Source: Nigrospora sphaerica
Taxonomy: Eukaryota; Ascomycota; Sordariomycetes; Amphisphaeriales; Apiosporaceae
NCBI GenBank assembly: GCA_018287875.1
Contig: JAGVVL010000009.1
Location: forward strand, 2,666,001-2,730,000
Direction: 5' to 3'
DNA: 64,000 nt
A program made the translations under genes and the position numbers. Positions 1-11,094 of the stretch are shown here, in pieces. The first letter of the stretch is position 1. The number at the start of each line of letters is the position of its first letter. The notes beneath the pieces were generated by a model that was not told the origin of the DNA, ran no database searches, and saw only the letters and a program-made list of their open reading frames with translations.

Positions 1-2311
1 AACACACCAAGTGGGCATCGACATCCTCTCTCAACCCCCCCCCCTCAAAATCCCAGGCTCACCAGGCCCGTAGCGCCATCTGCATGTCAGAGGGCCACGA
101 CATCAATAGATGACGGGTTTAGTGGGCTCGTGACCGCTGCGGTTGAGACGAGTCAGCCAACGTAATAAGGCCGTGCAGGTTGGACTTGGCGGCCAATGAC
201 AGGGAAACCGCCCATTCAAGAGTGACAGGCGAAAGCTGCTCGAAAGCCGACGTAGACCAGCATCCCTCGCCGCCGTCACGGTCTTTTCCAAGACCGGGAC
301 TTTTGCCCAACTACAATTGCATACCCCGGCCGGGCGCAGTGGCGAGGCGTAGGTACTAATATGCGATGCAACCGGCACTGGTTCCCCGGTATAGTTTGCC
401 CTGTCCACCGCGGCCCGGCCGTCCATCAGCCAGTCTACCCAGCTTTACTGCTCATCACACCCGTCCGAAGCCGTCGACAAAACATGCATGGTGAATGTTC
501 AGATGCCCGTTCCGCCGATGAACGGCAGGACTCTGCTTCGGCCAGCGATGCCCCGAAAAGAGACATAATGGCTTACCCAAGAGGGCAACCCGGTCTGCCA
601 TGCCACAGGTGAGCACTGCGTAATGAATGCTCGTAGCCATTCAGTCCCTCCATGCGCGTACATGACTCTGGGAACCGAGTAATAGCCATCGTCGGATGGG
701 ACGCCCCAAGGCTGCGCTGCGCTGCAACACCCGGGAAGGGGGGAAGAGGTATACACGCAAACCCGCGAGGACCGTCCCTCCTCATCCGTCTACCTTCCCG
801 CGCATGGCAGCCTCGCGGAACCACACACGTACCGCTAGGGATGCGAGGGACCATACGACAGATCGCACGCGCAGGGCTGCATATCCCACACACCCCCTCC
901 CCACTTCACCACTAGCCTATAGCCGGAAGCATACGATGCGACCCAACTTTGCAGGAGCTCCCTCATATTGTTTGCTGTGGCTGTACACCAAGCAGGGCTT
1001 TCAGGGCGTAAGGGCCAGCAGCCTACGCCGTCAATATAGGCCTGTGGGCAGGCTGACCCCGCATACGCCAAGTGTCTATACCACGACGGTGCAGGGTGCC
1101 GTGATATATACGACAGATAGGGGTGCGTGTACGCAAGCAAAGATGTATCTACACACCCACACCCACACTCACACACACGCAAGCACGCACGCACGCACGC
1201 ACACAGAGGCAACTCGCACACTACATCTCGAAACCCCCCCCCCCCCCAAAACAGAAACCCGAAGGTTGTGCTTCCCCGACCTGTGCCGGCCTGTCATGAG
1301 CCAGCCTCCAGGCGGCCATTCGGGGTCCGCCTTTCCGAAGGGGTCACGAGAGGCCGCTCTTGCTCGGCGATGCCCGGCCTCGGTCTGACGCCACTCGTCC
1401 GCTTCGTACCACCACCTCGCTGCACTGCGGTGGGGAGCCGGAAGTTGAAGAGCCATACCCCCAGCTGCTTAGCCCCGACCTTTTTGTAGACCCCTCCCAG
1501 ATTTTCTCTCTCGTTGCCAGGTTGCCGGTATAGATTCAGGTTGTAACATCCACCCCCCAACATGTGAGCCGGCAACCTTGTCACACGCCACGTGGGTGCA
1601 TCCTCCAAGCCAACGATGGCGCCGAAATGGCTGACGGGACCGCGGAGAGCGCAGGCCCGGCTCTGATGGCCTGCCAAGCAGTATGATTGCAACCACGTTG
1701 ATTTGGTCGAGAGGGGTTCGCTGGCGAGCCGTGCGCCTTGCGCGCCCTGAGCCGTAGTTTAACTACCAACCACTCAACCAACAGCCAACCGCCGGGGCAG
1801 CTCCCGCTGTATAAGACTGAGCGGACGACAGCTGCCAGCTGGACAATCCCAGCCAGCCCATGCCGAGGTCGCCCCGAGCTCATCGGTAGACCATCAGCAT
1901 CACATCCGGGTACGGGGCGACGGCTCGATGAGAACACAACCGGTTGAACACGCCCACGGCTTTTCGGTACACAGACAGCAGGGGACAGAGGTGAGAAGCG
2001 CACCCATACAACCCGTGCCAACGCGTGGCTATCCGGGGCACGTAGCTACGTGGTTAAGCAATACTTGACGGTCCGTAAACACGCCGCCGTCGGAGCACGC
2101 TGCTCGGTTTACAGTTCACAAGACAGTTCAACAACGAAAACACCAAGTGGATAATCTTGGGGCTGAATTGGTCGTCAGGTATCAATTGCTCTCATTGAGC
2201 CTCCCAATGGACTTAACTACCTAGAAAGCACAAACGTCATTGCCGTAGACTCCAGCCCCATGCAAGTAAAAGTCAGCCGTTTTTTTATTCCCTTTCCTGG
2301 CATTTCCAGGT
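1..2311. other. Intergenic region, no supportable gene
   Basis: Short open frames exist on both strands, but none has a recognisable domain, a conserved motif or a plausible exon chain. The stretch holds a CA-type microsatellite, a C homopolymer and, toward 2.0-2.3 kb, sequence that probably includes the 3' UTR of the RPS4 gene. A gene continuing from beyond the left edge cannot be excluded. Confidence 0.6.
1151..1206. repeat. CA/CACG microsatellite
   Basis: Runs of CACACC and CACA turn into a GCAC tetranucleotide run of about five units. A homopolymer of about 14 C follows at 1234-1247. This is ordinary low-complexity DNA, and apparent open frames across it (Thr/His-rich) are artefacts. Confidence 0.9.
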
Positions 2312-3421
2312 TTACTGGCCGGCCAGGTTGTGAGCCCGGCGGCGGTCACGCTCCTCGGCAATGGTGAGCTTGACACCCTTGCCCTTGGGCAGGGAGATCC
2401 AGGGGCGCTCCGAACCAATGACGAAGACGTTACCCTCACGGGTGGCGAAGGTGTTGTCAATGGCGTCCTTGATGTGGACGATGTTGAAACCACCATCGTG
2501 GCGCTCACGGTGGGTGATGACACCAACACGACCCATGTTGCGACCACCAGTGACCATGGCGATGGCACCCGTGTCGAACTTGACAAAGTCGGTGACCTTG
2601 CCCGTGTTGAGGTCAATCTTGACAGTGTCGTTGACCTTGATCAAGGGGTCGGGGTAGCGGATACTGTGGGACAGAGGGTCAGCACGCGGCAGGGAAGGGG
2701 GGGTTCTTACAGCCGCCGTATCAAGTCTTCGAATCGATCTCTTTTCCGCGCGATAACAACGGGTGGTTCGACCAAAGCTTGATCCAACGACTGATAGAGT
2801 GCCAAAACTTACGTTCTGGCATCATGCGTAACCAAGAATGGGATGCCGCCCTTGCCGAGCTGGACACGCTTGACCTTGCCCAGCTTGTACTCGGCCTCCT
2901 CAGCCTGGATGCGGTGGACCGTGAAGCGGCCCTTGGTGTCGTAGACAAGCCGGAAATGTTCGCCAGTCTTCTCGAGCGAGATGACGTCCATGAAGCCGGC
3001 GGGGTAGGTCATGTCGGTGCGGATCTTGCCGTCAACCTTGACGAGACGCTGCATCATGATCGACTTGGTCTCGCGGTAGTTGAGCGCATACTTGAGGCGG
3101 TTGCGCAGGAAGATGATCAACGGCAGGCACTCTCGCTGCTTGTGGGGTCCGGCCGAGGGCTTGGGGGCGTAGACACCCGACAGCTTGTCGAGAAGCCAGT
3201 GCGAGGGGGCGCTCAAGCGCTTCTGGTGCTTCTTACTGTAATCCCCAACACATCAGCACGGCGTCGTCGGGGGTCACCGTCGGAACAGGCCCGAGACAGG
3301 AGGCCGACGTCGAGGGCCGTCCCGCGGGAGGACAACAGCAACAGCCCTCGAACGTTGGCGTCCCGGGAACAGGGCGAGGGAAACATGGAGGGGATCGCGA
3401 GACTTACGGTCCTCTACCCAT
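2312..3421 (-). CDS. rps4: 40S ribosomal protein S4 (eS4)
   Basis: This is a structural protein of the cytoplasmic small ribosomal subunit. There are three exons: 3421-3408, 3235-2813 and 2663-2312, with GTAAGT donors; the last donor is at 2812. The joined frame gives 262 residues, the normal eS4 length. The 14-nt first exon encodes only MGRGP and then splices into the KKHQKRL segment, which is the usual ribosomal-protein arrangement of a tiny first exon. The order is the N-terminal RS4N region, the central S4e domain and a KOW-type segment ([16 protein letters not shown]), ending in the basic tail [10 protein letters not shown]. The identity is secure from near-continuous similarity to the eukaryotic family. 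No transcript evidence is available for the splice sites, but all phases close. Confidence 0.97.
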
Positions 3422-4363
3422 TTTGGCGGCTTGGTGGTTAGTTGTCCGTGGGATGGGTGTCGTTGGATTGCCGAAGCGGGCTGACTGAGGTAGAAAAGTT
3501 CCAGACGGTCTGTTCCGCCAGACGCTGTCGCCAATTTTATTTTTGCGAAGGGTTCTTTTGCCCTACCGCGTCTTTTGGGAAAGTGCGGGCCTGTGCTCTG
3601 GGTCCCACATTGGCTCCACTAACAAGTTCGAACAGCTGTCGGCTTGGCCGCTCACCAGCTGGCGGCGCCGAGTCGCCGACAGTACTACATACTTTCTTCA
3701 TACGACGCGCGGGTGTGGCATTGGTGGCTGAGGTGCCAGAGGCAACCGGAAGCCTCAAGCCTCCCATGTTGGGCTGCTAGCCACCCTACTAAGCAAGAAC
3801 ACCCGGATCGGAACACATGACCCAGCCATTCTCGGCACGCTCACGTACGAACCATCACCAGGGAAAGCAACCGTATGTGTAGGAGAGGTGTACCGAGACA
3901 AGCCGGTGGCCTTTGTGTCTTACTCTAGGTGGATGCATATCCCCGTCTTCGCATGTAGCTTTTCACCACAGCGCCATTTCACATCCGCGCGTGGGAACCA
4001 GCCGAGCACGGCGGCTGTTGGACCCCTCGCCCCTCGAGACCGTCGCCCCTTTCCTGCTTCGCCGCCTGGCAACACCAGACGCTTCAGAACAAGCCACAGC
4101 AACCAATTTGGGCCCGGGGATCCCTGGCCCACGTCCTCCCTTCCTTTCGTCCACCTGCGCAGAACCACGGCTACGGAAAAGGGGGGGGGGGTGCAATGCG
4201 GTCCAAATTCGACATCCCACGCTTCTCGCCATAAGCAAGGGATGGCCTGGCCCTGTACAGTGCCAAGGAAGACCCTTCCAGCCCCCCGAGCTTGATGCTA
4301 GTGCCGGGGTCGCGCAACCTTCCGTGCGGCACCCCATCCGTACCAGTTTCGTCTGCATGGCCC

Positions 4364-6154
4364 TTATCCGAGGCCACGCTTCTCGACCGACGATAGCAAC
4401 GGCTCGTTGGCGATTTGCGTGTCGTCGAGCAAAAGGCGCGAGATACCCATCTCCCCTATACCACCCGAAGGGAAAGCAGCACCCGCTGCTTCGTTCCAAA
4501 ACAGGCTGGGAGGAGCCTGCACCGTATCGGCCGTGTCTAGAAAACTGGAAGCCAGTGACCATTTCGGCATATCTTCCTTTGAGTTGCGGCGATCGAGCTG
4601 AGGTTCCAGGAGAGAGGACCGGGACCTGTCCAGCGAGTTCTCAATACTCATCTCAACGGATGGTTCCAAAAGATTGTTTTGCCGGCCGGGCTCTTGGGCC
4701 GGCACCGTCGCCTTCTCGGCATTGGCAAACTTCTCCGGATACTTGTTGCGCAGTCTGTCCCGCAAGTCTGTAGGCTGTCTGGTCGAAAGGTTGAACTGAG
4801 AATCGCGCTGAATCTTGGTCCACTGGGGACCGTAGAGCTCAAACCCCTGCAGGATTTCCCGGTCATCCTGTTCTGAAAACGGTCTCCGACCGCGTCTCTG
4901 CGACTTTTTGAAAGGGCCTTTGATGCCCAGCTCGGCCAAATCCTCGAGCTTTTTACGATGGGCTCGGCTTTTGCGCTGTCTTGGTGCTGAGTCGGAATCG
5001 TTCTGGCCAGACTGGGCTTTATCGGATTCGGCGGGATCATCTGGCTCGTTCAGAATGTTCTCGGACATGAGGCCCTTCTTCGGCTTCGGCTTGGTGAAAA
5101 CAGGAGGCGACTGGGCCGCGAGGCCCTTGGTCTTTTCCTTGGCGCCAGCCCTCAGTTCCTCGGGGCAGCAGGTCCGAAATCGGTCCTTGAGGTCACCGGC
5201 GCTCCTTCCGTTAAAGTGGTAGTCGAGGTCCTCTAGGATGTCGGTCCATCTCCCGACGCCGTGTTTGCTGACGCCGAGGAGTAGATGATTCGTTTCCTCC
5301 TCGGACCACTTCTTCCTGGGCTTGGCTGCTCGTCGTTTGGCCTTGCCGTCCGAACTTCGCTCCGAATCAGGCGTGGGGCTCGCGGCCGCCTTTTCGTCCG
5401 GCCGGTTGCCTAGGGGCTCGGGAGGCTTGCCGAGATTCAACGCCTGCGGAGATTCAGAGTACGGACGGTCGTCAAAAGAACCGGACAGAATAGGGGGGAA
5501 GAGAGCCCTGTTGTGTGCCTTGTTGGGGTCCTGGCATAATCCCACAATTATAGGCGGGAAGAGGGGCTGTGGCTGTGAGGCTGCCTTCTGCTTCTTCAGC
5601 GGCTGGGGGAGTTGAACAAAGTCCTCCACAACGGGTCGCTTCTTGCCCGTGGTGTCGTCGAGGGCCTCTGGAGCATCGTCCAGTATCATGCGCAGATCCT
5701 GTGACGAGACATGGTGCCGGATGCTTCTGTCGGCGGCAGCGGCGGTAGCGGCGGCGTTGCCTTCCTTCCGGGGCGCGAGGCCGCCGGGGAGGCTATCGAC
5801 AGAGAGCAGGGGCGGCGCCGACTGCTGAGGGTTCAGCTGGTCAACGACGCTGTCCAGACAGTCGGCCCTCTGGCTCGCGTCGGCATTATATGGCAGCGGG
5901 TGCGGGCGGCCGGGCGGCTTGGGGAGACTGAGCCCGTTAATTGGAGGCAGACCGGGAAGCTCGGCACTGGGCAGCCTGGGTGTGGCAGCCGAATCGTTCA
6001 ACAGGTGGATCAGTCGGGGCTCGATGGTGGCCATCGTGGGTTCACCGAAAGAAAGCAGGAGAAAATCATCAGGATCTCGCGAAGCCGGGGGCCACTGCGG
6101 GCTAGTACAGGGCGGTCTAGATGTACTTGGGCGAGGACACGACAAGGAGGACAA
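4364..6154 (-). CDS. Two-Myb telobox DNA-binding protein (Tay1/Teb1-like)
   Basis: An intronless frame of 596 residues. Two Myb/SANT domains lie at about 281-333 and 422-473. Each ends in a telobox-type third helix, DLKDRFRT at 321-328 and DLRDRLRN at 463-470, close to the VDLKDKWRT consensus of telomere-repeat binding proteins. The N-terminal half is Pro/Ala-rich and probably disordered, with basic stretches such as KAKRRAAKPRKK just before the first Myb domain. Two telobox Mybs in one chain are known from Yarrowia Tay1 and fission yeast Teb1, which bind TTAGGG-like DNA at telomeres and gene promoters. A similar role here is inference. The start may instead be Met41 (6034), giving 556 residues, because the first 40 residues are less conserved-looking. 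It lies upstream of RPS4 on the same strand. Confidence 0.85.
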   Translation of the reverse strand: MSSLSCPRPSTSRPPCTSPQWPPASRDPDDFLLLSFGEPTMATIEPRLIHLLNDSAATPRLPSAELPGLPPINGLSLPKPPGRPHPLPYNADASQRADCLDSVVDQLNPQQSAPPLLSVDSLPGGLAPRKEGNAAATAAAADRSIRHHVSSQDLRMILDDAPEALDDTTGKKRPVVEDFVQLPQPLKKQKAASQPQPLFPPIIVGLCQDPNKAHNRALFPPILSGSFDDRPYSESPQALNLGKPPEPLGNRPDEKAAASPTPDSERSSDGKAKRRAAKPRKKWSEEETNHLLLGVSKHGVGRWTDILEDLDYHFNGRSAGDLKDRFRTCCPEELRAGAKEKTKGLAAQSPPVFTKPKPKKGLMSENILNEPDDPAESDKAQSGQNDSDSAPRQRKSRAHRKKLEDLAELGIKGPFKKSQRRGRRPFSEQDDREILQGFELYGPQWTKIQRDSQFNLSTRQPTDLRDRLRNKYPEKFANAEKATVPAQEPGRQNNLLEPSVEMSIENSLDRSRSSLLEPQLDRRNSKEDMPKWSLASSFLDTADTVQAPPSLFWNEAAGAAFPSGGIGEMGISRLLLDDTQIANEPLLSSVEKRGLG

Positions 6155-8462
6155 GAGTAGAGAGGAACGCGGCGGGCGCAGTACACGGGGACGGGAGAGG
6201 CGGAGGAACAGGAAGCGAGCATCCCCTCGCCCCCTTGGATGGAGCTCAGTTCAGGACAGCCCACTCGGCGCTTCGTCTAGACCTGCCAGTTCCCGGCGGC
6301 GGCGCCTTCATTGGGGCCGTACTTCACGTGCAAGAGTGCTCAATACCAGCTTCGGTAGTCGAGTGGGAAACGGCCGAGAACCATCCAGGCCCGCGAGCTC
6401 GGCGGGGAGGGTCGGTCGTTTGTATCGCACAAGGTGCGAGTGGCAGGTGATTGGGAGGGGTGGTGGGGAGTGTGGGGGTTGAGGCGCGAGAAGAGGATAT
6501 ATAATTCCACGGTGGAGGACGTTGTTGCTTTCGGTTCGGGCTGGCGACGATGGCAGGTGGTGAGCGTCGTGCTACCTAACGGCAACCAGAGGAGGGAAAC
6601 GGAATCGGGATCCACGGCAATGACCCGGCAGATGCGGGAGTGTCCAGCGTTCAACCCATGAGCCCGAGGTAGGCGAGGATGGCGTGCGAGGGTGCCGTAG
6701 AAAAGCCGTGGGATCGCAGGGGCGGAGGAGGGGGGCGCAGCGGCGCTGTCCAGCAGAACCAATTTGTTGCTTCCTGGCGCGTATGGACGCTTTTCCCACA
6801 CCAGCAACGCCGCGGCGGTACCGTCCGGCCGCACGCACGGCGTACAGACAGGTTGGTTGGGCAGTTGGAGGTGATTTGTTGACGCAATGGGCCAAATGGT
6901 TGCCGTCGGGCGTTTCGGGGGCGGGGAGGGGCGAACGGTAGGTACGGTGATTGACAAGGAGGGAGGGGAAGGGATGAAATGGCGTTCGACGGAATGATGG
7001 GCGGAGGTTCTCGTAGCTGGCCAACTGGGGTCGGCTCTGGGGATGATGGTTACCTCTTAGCCGGACAATCCATTACCACTATTCATCATGTACCTACCTT
7101 GTGTCAGGAAGTACCGACCCGGCATAGGTAACTAGGTACTTACATACTTACTCAGGTAGAAAGAAGCCGTTGTAGTTTGCATACAGGTAGGTATTTATGT
7201 ACATACTCAGCTACCTAGTTCTACCCACCTAAATCCCTAGCATATGACTACCTCTTCTTTACCGAACCTTTTTCATTTGCCTGTACCCAGCTCTCTCATA
7301 GACGCTGGGAGAGCTTGTTCGCATACGCGAGAGAGAGACTTGGCTGATTGGGAGGGGCGGAGGGGGAGGAATAGCCAGACCGAGCGGCGCAGGCGGGCAG
7401 ACGCCTCGGGGGGGTTTTGTATCTCACGCGATCCACGGAAGGCCACGCAGCGAATGTGATGGATGGGACGAAGCTCCCACGCCCCGCTTCGGCACTCTCT
7501 CACCTCTCGAACCCCCCGCCTCCCCCCATCAGGCGTGAGAGGTTTGTGATGCATACCGGCTGTTCATCGTAGGTATTGTAAGTAAGGCACCTACCTATTC
7601 ACCCCTAGCCGCTCTCCATCTCCTGGAAGTGTGCGCATAAGAGGTAGGTACCTACCTAGCCTACTACCCACGGGCTCCGCCCGCAATGGATAGCACTGGC
7701 GGATGGTTAGAAACCAGCACAAGCCCGCCCAGAGTCCAGACCGAATGATCGACGTTGGATTTCAACCAGCCCGCCTTCCCGACCTAAAACGCGCCCAGTA
7801 TTATCGGGCTCGCAGAGACCGATGAGAAAGTCAGCCCAGCAGATGATCCCAGGCATGTCGTGCGAGCCGAAATAAGGTTACGGACACTGATACTGGACAC
7901 CATTCCGTCGCTTCATGGGCCTATGAAGAGGCATCCCGATCGACAAGTGGGTGGTGGATGAGAAGTTAGTGTCCTGCTTGTATAGACGTACACGAGCTAG
8001 GTACCCAGCCACATGTCAAGGTGCGTCTGGTTCTGCTCTATCATCAACTGCTGCTATACTACCTCCTCCTCCTCCTCGGTGGGGTGGACGGACGTCAGTC
8101 TCACAAGATCTGCGTCGAAAGCGTCACAAACCTGGAGCCCTGGCTGCTAGGGCTGATCCACCCTCCCCCCCAACCTCCGTACACGTTGCAGGCGGCCTGC
8201 CCATTCGGTCCCCTTCCCTCCACACATCCATCGCACGTTCACGAGTTGCTCGTCCCTTCTCGTCGTCCTCCGCAGGCCTGTAGGCATTCGCACCGTACCT
8301 GCCAGTCGGGTCCATCTCAGCACTTGACTCCTACTTAGTACGCCGTGTCTACAAATATCGGTACCTACTTTCCATACATATCTGAGAGGTAGGCAAGTAG
8401 GTGCTTGCCGCCTTGCTGTTAACCTTACGCCCCGTTCTTTGTTTGTCCACCTATATCAAGGC
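6155..8462. other. Divergent intergenic region with TAGGTA motifs
   Basis: This 2.3-kb stretch lies between the telobox gene (-) and the DUF7704 gene (+), so it should hold both promoters. I see no coding signal. Two clusters of TAGGTA/TACCTA motifs occur, at about 7081-7230 and 7570-7670. No TATA-like element can be assigned with confidence. Confidence 0.6.
7081..7230. repeat. Cluster of TAGGTA/TACCTA motifs
   Basis: A dense run of short motifs of the type AGGTAACTAGGTACTTAC and ACAGGTAGGTATTTATG. Similar clusters recur in nearly every long intergenic gap of the window, for example near 7640-7665, 8360-8405, 33470-33500, 35645-35685 and 43376-43400. They look like dispersed, partly palindromic low-complexity DNA, not a single tandem array. 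Confidence 0.7.
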
Positions 8463-9087
8463 ATGGCCGCTCAACTACCAGCCTTCCCGAGGCTAGTCTT
8501 CACCATCGTCGAGCCTATCTCCCTGTAGGTTGCTGTCTCGGTGCGGCGAGGGTGACACCAGCATCTAACTGCCCTCTTCCGATAGCGTCGCGGGCTGTGT
8601 GGCCCCCTTCATATCCCCTGACTGGTTCATCGAGGAGCAGATCGGGAACGGTGTCCGGCTCAGGCACAATGATAACGCCCGCCTGGTGGCCTTGCAGCTC
8701 GGCAATGCCTATGGCCTCTTGTTCATGGTCGGCATAGCTGTGCTGTACACCACGACCGAGCTCAAGGTGGTGCGCAATTATCTGTGGGCTCTGTGGGTGG
8801 CGGACCTCGGGCATATTGGACTCACTGCCTACCTACTCGGCCTTAAGAGGTTCATGGCGCTGTCCGAGTGGAACGCCATGACATGGGGCAACATTGGGGT
8901 GACGGTAGGACAACGGCTGACGGCTCATGCATAGTAGCGGTACGAGCGGCTAACATGTGAAAAGACTTTCCTCTGCCTGACACGAACAGTCTACCTGGCT
9001 GGCATGCTCGACCAAGGGCCGCGGCTACATTCCCGGAAGAAGAAGAAGACCACGACGACGATGACGCCGACGAAGAAGGCGCGCTGA
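8463..9087 (+). CDS. DUF7704 family four-helix membrane protein
   Basis: Exons 8463-8524, 8586-8904 and 8965-9087 join in phase to give 167 residues. The sequence opens with an AFPRLVFTIVEPISLVAG segment and has the ALQLGNAYGLL, LKVVRNYL, ADLGHIG and WNAMTWGNIGVT motifs that I associate with fungal DUF7704 proteins of about 150 residues. Four hydrophobic segments are visible, so it is probably an integral membrane protein. Function is unknown. Acceptor choice at 8964 matters: it continues the family pattern (TFLCLTRTVYLAGML), whereas a later AG would shift the frame. The C-terminus is unusual, a hydrophilic Lys/Thr-rich tail (about 20 residues) after the last helix. Confidence 0.8.
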
Positions 9088-9633
9088 GATGCACGCATGA
9101 TCAGCTGCCGGCAATTAACCATGGGGCCTTTCGCTGCCTCTTTCCTGCCAACCGGCCTTATTGTGTGGGTTCCCTCACTCCCCGCGGGCCGCCGGAGGTC
9201 TGGGAAATAAAAAAGGGGGTGAGGGGCCCGGCTGGCCAAGATGGGCCACCTAATATCAATTTCTGGATGGGTGCCGTCCGGTCCATCCCGGCAAACCCGC
9301 ATAGGCCCCTCGGCTGTCAGATTCGGGGGGGTTCGATTATACATACCTCTTATCCAGGACCTACATTGGTTGCTTCAGGTGCCTACTTCACCCGATTGTC
9401 ACTGAGTGAACTTACACTCCGAAGGCGTCTACTCCGGGTTCACCAGCTGCTTGCGCGGCTCACACGGTAGGGCTATACGTGAAACAAGCATCTCGGTGCT
9501 TGCTCTTGCGAGTAGCTGGGTCCCTGTCCTCATGGTAGACGGGCCCAAAGACAGAACGACAAGACATGGCTTTTTGATACTTTTTTATTTTTCCTTTCTG
9601 TTTTATTGGGGCACTCGGATGTCCGGCTCCCCT
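9088..9633. other. Convergent intergenic region
   Basis: The 3' ends of the DUF7704 gene (+) and the ACC deaminase gene (-) face each other here. A T-rich stretch near 9578-9606 could serve 3' processing on the plus strand. No gene is supported. Confidence 0.6.
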
Positions 9634-10734
9634 CTACTGAATGGACGAGTACGCATTCAGGGCGAGCTGACCTCCGAGATGAGCATAGAGCACGTTGCTC
9701 CCGGCGGCAATCTCTCCCTTGCGAATCATGTCCATCATGCCCGCCAAGCTCTTACCTTCATAGACGGGGTCGGTGATGAAAGCTTCGGTGCTCGCACCGA
9801 ACTTGATGGCATCGATGGTCTGCTGGTCGGGGATACCATACACGCCGGCATGGTACCTGTCGTCCAGGATAATGTCCTCCTCAGTGATGTCGTTCTCCTT
9901 GAGGCCAATCTTGGCGGCGGTCGCCTTGGCGATGCGCAGGACTTGGTCAAAGGTTTGCTGGACCTTGGCCGAGGCATCAATGCCAACCACCTTGCGCTTG
10001 CGGGCGCCGAGAGTCTCGGCCAGCTTGAAGCCGGCGACCATGCCGGCCATGGTCGAGCCCGTCACGGCACACACGATGATGGTGTCGAAGAAGACGCCCA
10101 GCTCCTCCTCCTGCTGCTGAACCTCGAAGGCCCAGCGAGCAAAGCCGAGCCCGCCGAGCGGGTGGTCCGAGGCCCCCGCGGGAATGTAGTATGGTTTCTT
10201 GCCGGCGTTGACGAGCTCGGCCGTGAGCGACTTGAGCGTGTGCTTGTGCTCGATGCCGAAGGTCGACGGGTCCAAGCGGGAGTCGGCACCCATGATGCGG
10301 GAGAGCTGAACGTTGCCCACCTTCTCGTAGCCCGCGTCTTCCCACTCGACCCAGTGCTCCTGAACGAGTGCCGACTTCAAGCCCAGTTTAGTCGCCACGG
10401 CCGCCACCTGGCGCGTGTGGTTCGACTGCACGCCACCGATGCTCACCAGCGTATCGCATCCTTGGGCCAGCGCCTCCGAGGCCAAGTACCTGACAAAAGG
10501 GCCCAATATCAGCGCGCCGCCGTCACCGACGCAGTATCCTACTCACTCAAGTTTGCGCGTCTTGTTGCCTCCGTAGGCGAGTCCGGAATTGCAGTCCTCT
10601 CTTTTTGCGTACACGTGCACCTGTCCCCCGAGCGCCTCCGATATGCGGGGCAGGTGCTGGATCGGAGAGGGTCCGAAGAGGAATGACTCCCGTGGGATGT
10701 CGGCGAAAGGTGCTGGTAGTCGGACAGAAGACAT
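9634..10734 (-). CDS. acdS: 1-aminocyclopropane-1-carboxylate (ACC) deaminase
   Basis: A PLP enzyme that opens ACC, the ethylene precursor, to 2-oxobutanoate and ammonia. Exons 10734-10547 and 10489-9634 give 347 residues (the family is usually about 340). The PLP lysine is Lys58 in [25 protein letters not shown] carries the substrate-contacting Ser/Asn/Gln region. Tyr306-Glu307 in PVYEGKS and Leu334 in LYAHLGG match the residues that separate true ACC deaminase (Glu, Leu) from the related D-cysteine desulfhydrase (Thr, Thr), so deaminase is the better call. Start Met at 10734 aligns with the family start; an upstream ATG at 10785 would add 17 residues. The substrate inside a fungus is uncertain: plant-derived ACC or internal ACC are both possible. 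Confidence 0.93.
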
Positions 10735-11094
10735 GGCGGGGGACTCAGAAGGGTTTGCAGCCACGCTTGCCAGGGCTACGATCAAAGCAGATGGGTTGCG
10801 AGCGGATATGGACAGTTGCCACGGGTGTCGGTTGCTTTATACAAGTGTCGACGCGTGTGTAAGTCGGACCAGGCCCGTTCGCGGCGGCATTGCGTCGGCG
10901 CGGCGGCCGAGCTCGGCTGTTTATCTATCTGCGGAGATCCACTTCGGCACCGCTATCACGAGGCGGGAAGTCCCTGCCATGGAGGCTCAGGCACTCGCCT
11001 TGCTAACCCTGCACACCCTCGTACGTAGTACTCCCCCCTGCCAGGGATTGGCACGGGCAGGCCCCGCCAGTTCCAGTACATGTGGCCTGCGGCT
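10735..11094. other. Short intergenic region
   Basis: Promoter side of the ACC deaminase gene and 3' side of the small Ser/Tyr/Gly-rich locus. No further gene or motif is supported. Confidence 0.5.

Noticed and set aside
696..1388. 230-codon open frame at the left end
   Set aside because: It crosses the CA microsatellite and a C homopolymer, has low-complexity composition and no recognisable motif.
7081..7230. Interstitial telomere repeat
   Set aside because: The unit is TAGGTA, not TTAGGG, and there is no regular tandem array.
9406..10686. 426-codon plus-strand frame opposite the ACC deaminase
   Set aside because: It is the antisense shadow of a well-supported enzyme gene.
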